In this document: in pieces, positions 26,459-35,669 of the stretch | How the letters are laid out: the number at the start of each line of letters is the position of its first letter | How positions within the stretch are numbered: position 1 is the stretch's first letter | Assembly (NCBI GenBank): GCA_963708245.1 | Contig: OY970201.1 | Span: 5,022,001 to 5,086,000 of the forward strand | DNA from: CAVYXK01 sp963708245 | GTDB taxonomy: Bacteria; Pseudomonadota; Alphaproteobacteria; Acetobacterales; Acetobacteraceae | DNA length: 64,000 nucleotides | Direction: 5' to 3' | Program-made: the position numbers and the translations under genes | The notes under the pieces: generated by a model | Told to the model about the DNA's origin: nothing | Seen by the model: only the letters and a program-made list of their open reading frames with translations | Databases searched by the model: none

Positions 26459-27468
26459 AGGCGATGGTCGTGCATGCCCATGGCGGGCCCGAAGTCATGG
26501 AATTCGATCCTGACTTCCCCGATCCGGTGATCGGCGAAGGTGATGTGCTGATCCGCGTGCGCGCCGCGTCTCTGAACTACCACGACGTGTTCACTCGGCG
26601 CGGCATGCCGGGGATCAAGGTGCCGATGCCACTGATCATGGGCCTCGATCTTGCCGGGGAGATTTGTGAGGTCGGCCCCGGCGTTACCGGCTGGCAGGTG
26701 GGCGATCGCGTGCTGGTCGATCCAATCAACCGCGTCGAAGGCGGGCTGATGGGAGAGACCGTGCATGGTGGTCTCGCCGAGCTGTGCCGTGCGCGCGCCC
26801 ATCAGCTTATACGACTGCCCGTTGACGTGAGCTTCGTCGATGCCGCCGCGTTGCCGGTCGCGTACGGCACGGCGCACCGGATGATGGTCACCCGCGGTGG
26901 GGTAAAGTCGGGCGAGAAGGTGCTGATTCTCGGCGCGTCTGGTGGCGTCGGCGCCGGGTGTCTGCAGCTCGCCAAGCAGGCCGGTGCTATCGTCGTTGCT
27001 TGCGCCGGCACGCAAGCGAAGCTCGACCGCCTGCGCGCGCTTGGCGCCGATCACGTGGTGAACTACGCCGAGCGCGACTTCGTGCAAGAGATGTGGTCGC
27101 TATTCGGCAAGCCGAACCGCCGTGGCGCCGGTGCCGCGAACGGACTCGACGTCGTGGTCAACTTTACCGGCGGCGATACCTGGGTGCGCTCGATGCGGGT
27201 GCTGAAGGTCGGCGGACGACTGCTGACCTGCGGCGCCACCGCCGGCTATGACCCGAAGGAGGACATTCGTTTCATCTGGACCTTCGAGCTGGAAGTGCGC
27301 GGGTCCAACGGCTGGCAGCGCAGCGACATCGCCGCTCTGCTCGAGATGGTGCGGCAGCGCCGGTTCAACACCCTGGTCGATCGCATCTATCAGCTTGCTG
27401 ATGCGCGCGAGGCGCTGCGCGTGATCGACGAGCGTGAGGTGTTCGGCAAAGTCGTGGTGACGCCGTGA
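26455..27468 (+). CDS. MDR-family dehydrogenase, quinone-oxidoreductase-like
   Basis: A 337-residue medium-chain dehydrogenase/reductase. The N-terminal GroES-like part has the catalytic-domain segment FTRRGMPG and LIMGLDLAGE; the NADPH site is GASGGVGAGCLQLAKQ. The structural-zinc cysteine cluster is absent, as in quinone oxidoreductases and enoyl reductases. Translation is coupled to the ligase (ATGA overlap) and to the next gene (GTGA). It is probably the redox step on the CoA-activated or ring intermediate. Confidence 0.86.
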   Translation: MKAMVVHAHGGPEVMEFDPDFPDPVIGEGDVLIRVRAASLNYHDVFTRRGMPGIKVPMPLIMGLDLAGEICEVGPGVTGWQVGDRVLVDPINRVEGGLMGETVHGGLAELCRARAHQLIRLPVDVSFVDAAALPVAYGTAHRMMVTRGGVKSGEKVLILGASGGVGAGCLQLAKQAGAIVVACAGTQAKLDRLRALGADHVVNYAERDFVQEMWSLFGKPNRRGAGAANGLDVVVNFTGGDTWVRSMRVLKVGGRLLTCGATAGYDPKEDIRFIWTFELEVRGSNGWQRSDIAALLEMVRQRRFNTLVDRIYQLADAREALRVIDEREVFGKVVVTP

Positions 27469-27887
27469 GCGGCGATCCGCAGCTGGACGCGCCGGAACTG
27501 CAGGAGCGGCTCGGGCGTTCGCCGTTCATCGCCTTCCTCGGCCTGACGGTGACCGAGGCGGACCCGGTGCGCCAGCTCGTCACCATGACTCTGCCGATGC
27601 GCCCGGAATTCGAGCGTGGTGCGGGCTCCGGCCAGTGGCACGGCGGGCCCATCGCGGCGGTGATCGATACGGTTGGCGACTTTGCGTTGGTGATGATGCT
27701 GGGCCGGCCGCTGCCCACGATCAACTTTCGCGTCGATTATCTGCGGCCGGCAGTCAACACCGCGCTGACCGCTACGGCGCGGGTGCGCCGCGCCGGTCGC
27801 AGCGTCGGTGTTGTGGATATCGACGTGACCGACGGCGGTGGAAATCTGGTTGCCATAGGCCGCGCCGCGTATTCGACCCTGGCATAG
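27465..27887 (+). CDS. PaaI-like hotdog-fold thioesterase
   Basis: A 140-residue hotdog thioesterase; GQWHGGPIAAVIDTVGDFA is the PaaI-type active-site segment with the central helix, and INFRVDYLRPA the following strand. It should release CoA from an acyl-CoA. GTG start at 27465 overlaps the dehydrogenase stop. It closes the four-gene operon; such a thioesterase often rescues CoA from dead-end intermediates. Confidence 0.85.
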   Translation: MSGDPQLDAPELQERLGRSPFIAFLGLTVTEADPVRQLVTMTLPMRPEFERGAGSGQWHGGPIAAVIDTVGDFALVMMLGRPLPTINFRVDYLRPAVNTALTATARVRRAGRSVGVVDIDVTDGGGNLVAIGRAAYSTLA

Positions 27888-27985
27888 TATCTTATGTCAT
27901 TTACTTCGAGACAGATCGTTCCGCGTCGCCTAAGCAAACCCGGCGCGAATGCTCAGCAGGTTCGCTAACCCGGATCGCCCGACGG

Positions 27986-28537
27986 CTATTCCATTCCGCC
28001 GCCGGTCCGCTGCGTCCACTCGGCCGGCGTGTATTGCAGCCCGGCGACGACCGTGTAGGCGGCACCGGTTTTATCGGAGCTGATCGGCAGCCGCATGTCC
28101 ACCGGATCGCTGGTCAGATAAACCCGGTCCACGTTTGGGGGAAACTCCACCCGGTTCGACATCACCTTTTTGTCCAGGATCTGATTGCCCTCGACGACCG
28201 CGACGAAATACGAAACATCTGTCGTTCTCCCCGTGGCCGCCGGTCCGCGCGTGACCTCCACGGTGACCTTCACGCTGGCATCGAGCGTATGCTCGTTCGG
28301 GCCCGGCTCGCACTTCCCGTTTACGTTCACCACCCTGGCCTGCAACACGAGGTCGGTCAGGTCATGGCCGCTTCCGTTTCCCTCGCTGCGGTAGCGCGTC
28401 AGGTCGGCCGCTTGTGGCAGCAAGGACGCTTGCGGGCACGCGGGCGCGAACTGGTCGCGGCCCGGCGCGCAGGCCGCCAGTCCGGCCGCGAGTGGGATGG
28501 CGCCAGCGAGCAGGCGGCATAGGCGGCGTACGGGCAT
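27986..28537 (-). CDS. Hypothetical lipoprotein
   Basis: A 183-residue protein with a lipoprotein signal (lipobox LAAC, Cys at about residue 23), so it should be anchored to a membrane facing the periplasm. The mature part has beta-strand character, with DLVLQARVVNVNGKC and ASVKVTVEVTRGP. I do not recognise the family. GGAG lies before the ATG. Not part of an operon: the thioesterase gene converges on it. Confidence 0.7.
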   Translation of the reverse strand: MPVRRLCRLLAGAIPLAAGLAACAPGRDQFAPACPQASLLPQAADLTRYRSEGNGSGHDLTDLVLQARVVNVNGKCEPGPNEHTLDASVKVTVEVTRGPAATGRTTDVSYFVAVVEGNQILDKKVMSNRVEFPPNVDRVYLTSDPVDMRLPISSDKTGAAYTVVAGLQYTPAEWTQRTGGGME

Positions 28538-28782
28538 GCGAGAACTCCGGGAGAGGACCCCCAGCCGTTACCGCCGGGGCAGGCGGCCGGCATAGTGCCG
28601 GCCAACAGCGGGATTCGACAATTGCAATTGACCTCCTCTCTTGCCTGCACCCTTCTGTCGATCCAGGGTGCAGCACGCCATCTCGCCCCCACACGAACCA
28701 GAAAGCGCCTTCAGCGGCGCATGGCCCGCATGCCTGACAAGCCTTGTCCTCACGTCCGTTCGCCGAGGCCCGCGCTCCCCTG

Positions 28783-29742
28783 ATGGCCGTCTATACCGAG
28801 GTCACCGACGAGGCGCTCGCCGCCTTCCTGACTGACTACGAGATCGGCCGCATGGTCGCCTTCCGCGGCATCGCCGAGGGAGTGGAGAACAGCAATTATT
28901 CGCTGCGCACGACGGCCGGCGACTTCATCCTGACGCTCTACGAGAAGCGCGTTGACCCGGCCGAGCTGCCCTGGTTCCTCGGGCTGATGGAGCACTTGGC
29001 GACACGCGGCATCACCTGCCCCCTGCCGGTGAAGGGACGCGACGGGCAGGCTCTGAGGCAGCTCGCCGGGCGATACGCGGCGATTACGACCTTCCTACCA
29101 GGCGTTTGGCCAAGACGCGTGCGGGTCGAACATTGCGGGCCGGTGGGTGCTGCGCTGGCTGGGCTGCATCTCGCAGGGCGAGACTATGCGCCGGTGCGTC
29201 ACAACGCGCTCGGGCCCGACGGCTGGGCGCCACTGCTCGAGCGCGCGCGGGCCCGGGCCGACGAAGTCCGGCCGGGCCTCGCCGCCGAGCTCGATTGTGC
29301 GCTGGCCGAGATCCTGTCCGCCTGGCCGGCGAGCCTGCCGGTCGGGCACATCCACGCCGACCTGTTTCCAGACAACGTATTCTTCCTTGAGGGACGACTG
29401 TCCGGATTGATCGACTTCTATTTCGCCGCCACCGACATTCTGGCGTACGATATCGCGGTGTGCCTGAACGCTTGGTGCTTCGAACCCGACCTGTCGCTGA
29501 ACGTCACCAAGGCCCGCGCCATGCTGGCAGGCTATCAGGCGGTTCGCCCACTCTCGGCGGACGAAAGGGCGGCATTGCCAGTGCTGTGCCGCGGCGCCGC
29601 GATTCGCTTCCTGCTGACTAGGTTGTTCGACTGGCTGAACACGCCGGAAGGCGCACTGGTCACCCGCAAGGATCCGCTCGAATACCTTCGCCGGTTGCGC
29701 TTCCACTTGGCTGCGGCCGACGAGCACGCCTATGGCATCTGA
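28783..29742 (+). CDS. thrB: Homoserine kinase, ThrB type II (APH fold)
   Basis: A 319-residue kinase of the aminoglycoside-phosphotransferase fold, the alphaproteobacterial homoserine kinase of threonine synthesis. It has the N-terminal [31 protein letters not shown] (nucleotide loop) and the catalytic [14 protein letters not shown] with IDFYFAATD (metal aspartate). The start MAVYTEV at 28783 is preferred over 28744 because it matches the family N-terminus. It overlaps rnhA by 11 bases, a pairing frequent in alphaproteobacteria. Confidence 0.92.
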   Translation: MAVYTEVTDEALAAFLTDYEIGRMVAFRGIAEGVENSNYSLRTTAGDFILTLYEKRVDPAELPWFLGLMEHLATRGITCPLPVKGRDGQALRQLAGRYAAITTFLPGVWPRRVRVEHCGPVGAALAGLHLAGRDYAPVRHNALGPDGWAPLLERARARADEVRPGLAAELDCALAEILSAWPASLPVGHIHADLFPDNVFFLEGRLSGLIDFYFAATDILAYDIAVCLNAWCFEPDLSLNVTKARAMLAGYQAVRPLSADERAALPVLCRGAAIRFLLTRLFDWLNTPEGALVTRKDPLEYLRRLRFHLAAADEHAYGI

Positions 29743-30199
29743 GCTCGAAGGCGATATCGTAGAAGCGTGGACCGACGGCGGGTGCAAGCCCAATCCTGGT
29801 CCAGGCGGTTGGGGCGCCGTCCTGCGCTATCGCGGTCATCAGCGCGAGCTGTCCGGTGCCGAGCCGGCGACCACCAACAACCGCATGGAGTTGACCGCCG
29901 CGACCGCGGCCCTGGAGGCATTGACGCGACCATGCCGCGTCCGCCTGCACACCGACAGCGAGTACGTGCGAAATGGCATCACCCGCTGGCACCAGGGCTG
30001 GGTGCGGCGGAACTGGCGCAATGCCGCCGGCGATCCCGTAGCCAACATGGATCTATGGCGGCGTCTGCTGGACGCCGCCGCGCGCCACGAGATCGACTGG
30101 CGCTGGGTGCGAGGTCATGCCGGCGACGCGATGAACGAACGGGCGGACGCATTGGCCACGGCGGCACGTCTAGCCTTGGACCGCCCGCAAGTGTCCTGA
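29732..30199 (+). CDS. rnhA: Ribonuclease HI
   Basis: A 155-residue RNase HI degrading the RNA strand of RNA-DNA hybrids. Catalytic residues: Asp in [14 protein letters not shown], Glu in NNRMELTA, Asp in HTDSEYV and Asp in MNERADALA; the basic handle [11 protein letters not shown] is present. It begins inside the thrB end (11 bp overlap). Confidence 0.95.
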   Translation: MASELEGDIVEAWTDGGCKPNPGPGGWGAVLRYRGHQRELSGAEPATTNNRMELTAATAALEALTRPCRVRLHTDSEYVRNGITRWHQGWVRRNWRNAAGDPVANMDLWRRLLDAAARHEIDWRWVRGHAGDAMNERADALATAARLALDRPQVS

Positions 30200-30272
30200 C
30201 GCTAATTCGGCGTAGAAAAGGACCCGGTTTTGGAGTGCGCACCGGCGGGTGGACAGGATCAGGCTGCCGGTA

Positions 30273-32351
30273 TCAGGTGGAAGCTTCGTCTTCCAGGATG
30301 CCGGCCAGCCGCAGCCCCTGCGCGATGATCTCCAGATCTTCCTCGCGCGCGAAGGGCGCTGTCCGACGAAAGCGCCGCAGGCTAAACCCGGGCTCCAGCT
30401 CCAGCAATCGGCGGCGGGCGGCTGCCGCCTCCCGGTCGCGGCGCAAATGGCCGAGCGCGGCAAGATAGGGTTTATGGTTCGCGCACACCGCCGGATTCAT
30501 CTGTATCGCCGCCCGTCCGGCCACCGCCGCGCGCTCGAAGTCCCCCTCGAGCAAATGCACCACGGCGAAGGCGCCGTCGAAGGCAAAGGCGTACGGATGC
30601 AGCGGCGTCAGCGCCTTGTATCGATCGAGCTGGCGCGCCGCCATTGCGGTCTCGCCAAGCCATACCTGCGTCGCCGCCGACAGCGCCCACGCCATCGACT
30701 GGTTCGGATTGACTGACACCGCCCGTTCGTGCAGCACGGCGGCCGCCGGCAACTCGCGCTGTAGCGCAGCGCGGACGTGTGCCGCCAGCGTCAGCACGCG
30801 GGCATCGAACGGATCCAGGCGGATAGCACGGTCAGCGACTCGTCCCGCTTCCTCGGCGACCTCCGCCGGCTCGGCCCAGCCCTGACACGTTAGCAGGACA
30901 TGCCAAGCCCCGAGCCACGCGTGTGCCGCGGCGAAGTCGGGCTCCAGCTCGATAGCCCGGCGCAGATCTGCCTCCGCTGCCATGAACGACGCGCGCTCCA
31001 TCCGGTGCATCGCGGGCAGGCTGCGCAGCATCAGCTCGTACGCTGTGGCTGTGGCGGCCGGCTTGGTCGCAGCGCGGCGAGCTTCCAGCAGTGTCACCTG
31101 CAACTCGATCTGTGCCGTCACCAGGGCCGCGACTTCGTCTTGCAGCGCCAACGCGTCGTTGTCTTCTCGATCGAAACGGCAGGCCCACGCGACCTCACCG
31201 CCACTCCGTAGATCGAGCAGCCGCACGCCAATGCGCAGCTTTGCCCCGACCCGCTGGATCGTTCCGTCCAGCAGCAGGTCAAGTCCGAAGGTACGGCCGA
31301 TCGCTGCCTCGTCGCGTCCGCTCTCGGCGAAACGAGCAAGCGAGGAGGGGGACACAACGAACAGCCACCTGACGCGTGAGAGAGCGGCGCTGATCTCTTC
31401 GGCGAGGCCGACCGCTAGATGTGCCTCCTGCTCGCCAGTACCGACCAACCCCAACGGCATCACACCAAGGTGGGCCCCCCCTCGTGCAGGGCCGGGCGGG
31501 CGGGGGGCGGGCTCGTCCGGCGACTCATCCGGTTCGACGGCCGCCATCGTTGCCAGTGGCCGCAGTGGCAGACGCGAGCTTGACGGCCCACGGATCTCGC
31601 CCAGCAGCTTCTGGGTCTCGGCCGAAGGGGCGGCATCCATCAGCTCTGCAAGCGCTGCCCGACACCGATCGTAGGCCTGAATCGCCATCCCGCGCTCGCC
31701 CCGGGCAGCATGCGTGCGCATCAAGGCCCGCCAGGCGCCCTCATGCGCGCGATCGATCTGCAGCAGCCGCTGCGCGGCCGCAATGGCTGCCTCGGGGTCG
31801 TTCTGATCACGCAGGATCAGCTCGGCCAGCGCACGGCCGCGGTCGCGCAGCCGCTCGCGCTCTGTGCTTAGCCATGCGTCGAATGCCGCATCAATGCCGT
31901 GCAGGTCCTCCAGCAACTCGCCGTCGAGCAGGGCAAGAGGCGCCGAATTCTGGGGGGTCGCGGACATTACTTCCGCGGCATCGACCCATACCCTGCCGGG
32001 GTAAAGCGTGACGTGATCGCGGGTGACGACCAAAGTCTCTCCCCCCGCCGGCGATAGCGACTCGGACAGCCGGTGGATTTCCTGGCGCAGCGAGGCACGC
32101 GCCTGCTCCTCTGGCCGGCGGCTCCACAGCAGTTCGGCGAGCCGGCTGCGCAGGGTCGGCCGAGGTGCCGCGAGCGCCACGACGGCCAGCAGCGCGCGGG
32201 TCTTTCGGCCGACCGGCAGGACACTTGCGCCGTCGGCGGTGCGGGCTTGCATCAGGCCGATCAGCCGAAGCCGCAGCAGTAGGCTGCTACCGGGGGTCCG
32301 TGCTGCCGGCCCGATCGACGGCTGTGGTAACGACGCGTGCATGCTGTCCAT
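30273..32351 (-). CDS. BTAD-domain / TPR regulator (SARP-like)
   Basis: A 692-residue protein. Roughly residues 25-110 look like an OmpR/PhoB-type winged helix (LRLIGLMQARTADGAS, KTRALLAVVALA), residues 115-230 a bacterial transcriptional activator (BTAD) domain with AYDRCRAALAEL. Then comes a TolB N-terminal-like region (MPLGLVGTGEQEAHLAVGLAEEISAALS) as found in adenylate-cyclase-like regulators, then TPR-like repeats to the end. No cyclase catalytic domain is seen. It is probably a DNA-binding activator with a sensor of unknown input. Start: ATG 32351; a TTG at 32378 is open. It stands alone between rnhA and gshA. Confidence 0.78.
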   Translation of the reverse strand: MDSMHASLPQPSIGPAARTPGSSLLLRLRLIGLMQARTADGASVLPVGRKTRALLAVVALAAPRPTLRSRLAELLWSRRPEEQARASLRQEIHRLSESLSPAGGETLVVTRDHVTLYPGRVWVDAAEVMSATPQNSAPLALLDGELLEDLHGIDAAFDAWLSTERERLRDRGRALAELILRDQNDPEAAIAAAQRLLQIDRAHEGAWRALMRTHAARGERGMAIQAYDRCRAALAELMDAAPSAETQKLLGEIRGPSSSRLPLRPLATMAAVEPDESPDEPAPRPPGPARGGAHLGVMPLGLVGTGEQEAHLAVGLAEEISAALSRVRWLFVVSPSSLARFAESGRDEAAIGRTFGLDLLLDGTIQRVGAKLRIGVRLLDLRSGGEVAWACRFDREDNDALALQDEVAALVTAQIELQVTLLEARRAATKPAATATAYELMLRSLPAMHRMERASFMAAEADLRRAIELEPDFAAAHAWLGAWHVLLTCQGWAEPAEVAEEAGRVADRAIRLDPFDARVLTLAAHVRAALQRELPAAAVLHERAVSVNPNQSMAWALSAATQVWLGETAMAARQLDRYKALTPLHPYAFAFDGAFAVVHLLEGDFERAAVAGRAAIQMNPAVCANHKPYLAALGHLRRDREAAAARRRLLELEPGFSLRRFRRTAPFAREEDLEIIAQGLRLAGILEDEAST

Positions 32352-32490
32352 TACTGCGAGATTAGCGCGGCTAGGCAAGGTGTTTGACTACGGAACGAAA
32401 TTTGCACGGCGGTCCCCCGCCGGTCGGGGTCGGTGCTCACCAGTCTCGGCTGCGGAAGCGGGGCCCTCCATAACGGGGGGGAGCCTAGTA

Positions 32491-33873
32491 TTACACCTCG
32501 GCTTCGTGGAAGATACGGCGCACTTCGCCTCCCCAGGGGCCGTGGAAGCGGGCCAGCCAGTGCTCCGCTTGGCAGGGCGCGCCATCGACGATCGCCGCCA
32601 GCGGCGCCAGATAGCCGGCCTCGTCTTGACCCGCCGCATCGAGACGGGCGCGGGCGCGGAGCCCCTCGCAGGAGATCGTCACCATCTCGCGTGCCAAGTC
32701 GCGCAGCGTGCCGTTCCGCCACGGCGCTGCGAGGCCTTGCCGCGGCACCGCGCGCCGCAGCTCCACCGCATCCGCCCAGCCGGCGCCACGCAGGAGCGAC
32801 TCAGCCGCAGCCAGCGCCGGCTCGTCGTACAGCAGCCCCGTCCAGAACGCCGACTGCGCCAGCATCATCTCGGGCGTGCCGGCGTCGGCGCCGCGCATTT
32901 CCAGGAAGCGCTTGATCCGCACGTCGGTGAAGACCGTCGTCATGTGGTCGGCGAAATCGCCCATCGTCGCAGTCTCGCCGGCTAGATTGTGCAGGCGGCC
33001 CTGCATGAAGCTGCGGAACGAGGCGCCGGCCACGTCGATATACTGCCCGTTGCGATAGACGAAATACATCGGGACCGAGTCGATCAGCCACTCGGCGTAG
33101 CGCTCGAAGCCGAACCCTCCCTCGAACATTACGGCCGGCGTACCCGACCGCTGGTCGTCGGTGTCGGTCCAGACCTCGGCACGGTACGACAGAAATCCGT
33201 TCGGGCGACCCTCGGTGAACGGCGAATTGGCGAACAACGCGGTGGCCACCGGCTGCGCCAGCAGTGACACGCGCAGCTTGCGCACCATGTCCTGCTCGGA
33301 CCCATAGTCAAGGTTCGCCTGCACTGTGCAGGTGCGCGTCATCATATCCAGGCCCAGCCGGCCCACTCTGGGCATGTGGCGGCGCATGATGGCGTACCGT
33401 CCCTTCGGCATCCACGGCATCTCGTCGCGCCGGCAAAACGGATGGAAGCCGAGCGGGACGAACCCGAGGCCAAGATCGGCGGCGACACCGCGCAGCCCCG
33501 CAAAATGCGCGGCCAGTTCCGCCTTTGTCTCGTGCAGGGTTTCCAGCGGCGCGCCGGATAATTCCAACTGCCCGGCCGGCTCCAGCGAGATGGAAGCGGC
33601 ACCCTGCTTCAGGCCGATCGGGTTGCCACGATCCAGGATCGGCTCGCCGGTACCGTTGCGCGCCATGGCTTCCAAAAGCGTGCGGATAGTGCCGACGTCG
33701 TGTGGCTCCGCCTCGTATGGCGGCGGCGAGAGGTCCGCGCGGCGGAAGCCAAATTTCTCGTGCTCTGTGCCGATGCGGAACTGCTCGCGTGGCTTGCAGC
33801 CCGCCGCGATGAATTCCGCCAATTGCCGCACGGAGGTGATCGGCGTGGCATCGGCCTCTCCGGGGTTGGACAT
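32491..33873 (-). CDS. gshA: Glutamate-cysteine ligase (alphaproteobacterial/plant type)
   Basis: A 460-residue GCS2-family enzyme making gamma-glutamylcysteine, the first step of glutathione synthesis. Family motifs include FRIGTEHEKFGF at the N-terminus, MPKGRYAIMRRHMP, TCTVQANLDYGSE and MGDFADHMTTVFTDVRIKRFLEMRGAD. GGAGCG lies before the ATG. It lies about 43 bp downstream of rsmE on the same strand and is probably co-transcribed with it. No gshB is nearby. Confidence 0.93.
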   Translation of the reverse strand: MSNPGEADATPITSVRQLAEFIAAGCKPREQFRIGTEHEKFGFRRADLSPPPYEAEPHDVGTIRTLLEAMARNGTGEPILDRGNPIGLKQGAASISLEPAGQLELSGAPLETLHETKAELAAHFAGLRGVAADLGLGFVPLGFHPFCRRDEMPWMPKGRYAIMRRHMPRVGRLGLDMMTRTCTVQANLDYGSEQDMVRKLRVSLLAQPVATALFANSPFTEGRPNGFLSYRAEVWTDTDDQRSGTPAVMFEGGFGFERYAEWLIDSVPMYFVYRNGQYIDVAGASFRSFMQGRLHNLAGETATMGDFADHMTTVFTDVRIKRFLEMRGADAGTPEMMLAQSAFWTGLLYDEPALAAAESLLRGAGWADAVELRRAVPRQGLAAPWRNGTLRDLAREMVTISCEGLRARARLDAAGQDEAGYLAPLAAIVDGAPCQAEHWLARFHGPWGGEVRRIFHEAEV

Positions 33874-33916
33874 ATCGCTCCGGGCGTTCGAGTGCAGGCT
33901 TTTGTCAAAGGCAGTA

Positions 33917-34624
33917 TCAGCCTGCGTGCCGGGCCTGCAACAGCGCCAGCCCTGCGATGCAGGCGGTCTCGGCGCGCAGGATGCGCGGCCCGAGGCTGCA
34001 TGCGGTCACAAAGGGGTGCGCGCGCAGAGTTTCAAGCTCCGCCGAGTCGAAACCGCCCTCCGGGCCGACCAGCAGCGCCGCCGCGCCGGGCAGGGGCGGG
34101 ATCTCCGGTGCCTGGCTTCGCTCGACCGCGACGATCAGCCGGCGCTCGGCGGGCCATGACCCGAGCAGGGCCGAGAGCGGCTGCGGCCGGAGCACCTCCG
34201 GCACCGTCAGCCGTTCGCTCTGCTCCGCCGCCTCCGTGGCGATCGCCGTGAGGCGTGCGAGGTTCACCCTGGCTGCGTTAGAGCGCGCCGTGACGACGGG
34301 GCGGATCGCCGCCACGCCAAGTTCCGTCGCCTTTTGCACCACGAGGTCGGTGGCATCACGCTTAAGCAGTGCGAACGCCAGCCAGAGATCGGAGTCCGGC
34401 GCTTGCTCGCGCAGCAGGCGATCCACAACCAGGTTGGCGCGGTCCCTCCGGATCGCCTCGATATGCGTCACCCACTCGCCATCGCGGCCGTTGAACAGCC
34501 GGACGGGATCGCCTGCCCGGCGTCGCATGACGGTGCCGAGATAGTGTGCCTGCTGGGCGTTGGTCTCGACGGCGATCCCGACGGCGAGGTGAGCGGCCAC
34601 GAACAGGCGAATCGACCCGGACAT
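33917..34624 (-). CDS. rsmE: 16S rRNA m3U1498 methyltransferase
   Basis: A 235-residue SPOUT-class methyltransferase that methylates U1498 in 16S rRNA. N-terminal PUA-like domain (HYLGTVMRRRAGDPVRLFNGRDGEW) then the knotted SAM site LLVGPEGGF and the C-terminal SLGPRILRAETA. The open frame extends far upstream, but MSGSIRLFVAA at 34624 is the proper family start. It lies upstream of gshA and diverges from ubiA. Confidence 0.92.
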   Translation of the reverse strand: MSGSIRLFVAAHLAVGIAVETNAQQAHYLGTVMRRRAGDPVRLFNGRDGEWVTHIEAIRRDRANLVVDRLLREQAPDSDLWLAFALLKRDATDLVVQKATELGVAAIRPVVTARSNAARVNLARLTAIATEAAEQSERLTVPEVLRPQPLSALLGSWPAERRLIVAVERSQAPEIPPLPGAAALLVGPEGGFDSAELETLRAHPFVTACSLGPRILRAETACIAGLALLQARHAG

Positions 34625-34654
34625 ATTGACCCCGATGGATCGGCGACGGACTAC

Positions 34655-34698
34655 ACCTCTCCCGCACTGCGGGAGAGGTCGCCGCGCGTAGCGCGGCG
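34655..34698. repeat. REP-like pair of palindromes
   Basis: Two adjoining perfect hairpins: ACCTCTCCCGC-ACT-GCGGGAGAGGT (11 bp stem, 34655-34679) and CGCCGCGC-GTA-GCGCGGCG (8 bp stem, 34680-34698). They lie between the divergent genes rsmE and ubiA. The first arm sequence recurs in part at 58732. This is typical of alphaproteobacterial intergenic REP elements. Confidence 0.7.
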
Positions 34699-34769
34699 GG
34701 TGACGGTGCAGCAGGAGAGGTATAGCTCTTGGCCGTTCTTCACGCCGACAGCCGACCACCGCGCCAGCC

Positions 34770-35669
34770 ATGAACGCGCATACCGACATCGCCGCCGGTG
34801 GGTGGGTCGCGCGTGTGCCGCCGAGCTGGCGTCGGTATCTGCTGCTGGCGCGGCTGGACCGGCCGATCGGCGCGTGGCTGCTGTTCCTGCCGGGTTTGTG
34901 GGGAATCCTGCTGGCCAACCCACCCCACGCCCTTTCGCTGCGGCTGATCCTGTTGTTCGCGATCGGCGCCGTGGTGATGCGCGCCGCCGGTTGCGTCGTG
35001 AACGACCTGTGGGACCGCGACATCGACCGCCGCGTGGCACGTACCGCCGGCCGGCCGCTCGCCTCCGGCGCACTGCGCCCGCGGCAGGCGCTGATCTTCC
35101 TGGGCGTGCTGCTGCTGATCGGGCTGGCGATCCTGCTGCAGCTCGACCACCTGGCGCAGGCGCTGGGCGCCGGATCACTGGTGCTGGTCGCGTTGTATCC
35201 GCTGGCCAAGCGGGTGACGTGGTGGCCGCAGCTTGTCATGGGCTTCACCTTCGGCTTCGGTGCACCGCTCGGCTACGCCGCGGCGGCCGGCAGGATCGAT
35301 GCTCCCTGGGCTGCACTCTATGGGGCGGCGATCCTGTGGGACCTCGGCTTCGACACGATCTACGCGCACCAGGACCGGGAGGACGACGCGCTGGTGGGGG
35401 TGAAATCGACCGCGCGGCTGTTCGGCGAACGCACTCGCCCATTCCTCGGGGCCTGCTATGCCGCGACGGTGGCGATGCTGCTCCTGGCCGGCTGGTGTGC
35501 TGGCCTTCGCATCTGGTTTTATCCGGCGATGGCACTCCCGGCGGTGCTACTGTTCCGCCAAGTGCGAATGCTCGACATCCACGATCCGGGGCTTTGCCTG
35601 CGGCTGTTCCGCGCCAACCGCGAAGCGGGACTGGCGGTCGCCGCGGCAATCCTGATCGGCTGGTTGTGA
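34770..35669 (+). CDS. ubiA: 4-hydroxybenzoate polyprenyltransferase
   Basis: Inner-membrane prenyltransferase of 299 residues in ubiquinone synthesis, attaching the polyprenyl tail to 4-hydroxybenzoate. The two aspartate-rich motifs are NDLWDRDID and DLGFDTIYAHQDREDD; RTAGRPLASG is also diagnostic. About seven to nine hydrophobic helices. Its stop overlaps the GTG start of the next gene, so the two are coupled. Confidence 0.93.
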   Translation: MNAHTDIAAGGWVARVPPSWRRYLLLARLDRPIGAWLLFLPGLWGILLANPPHALSLRLILLFAIGAVVMRAAGCVVNDLWDRDIDRRVARTAGRPLASGALRPRQALIFLGVLLLIGLAILLQLDHLAQALGAGSLVLVALYPLAKRVTWWPQLVMGFTFGFGAPLGYAAAAGRIDAPWAALYGAAILWDLGFDTIYAHQDREDDALVGVKSTARLFGERTRPFLGACYAATVAMLLLAGWCAGLRIWFYPAMALPAVLLFRQVRMLDIHDPGLCLRLFRANREAGLAVAAAILIGWL

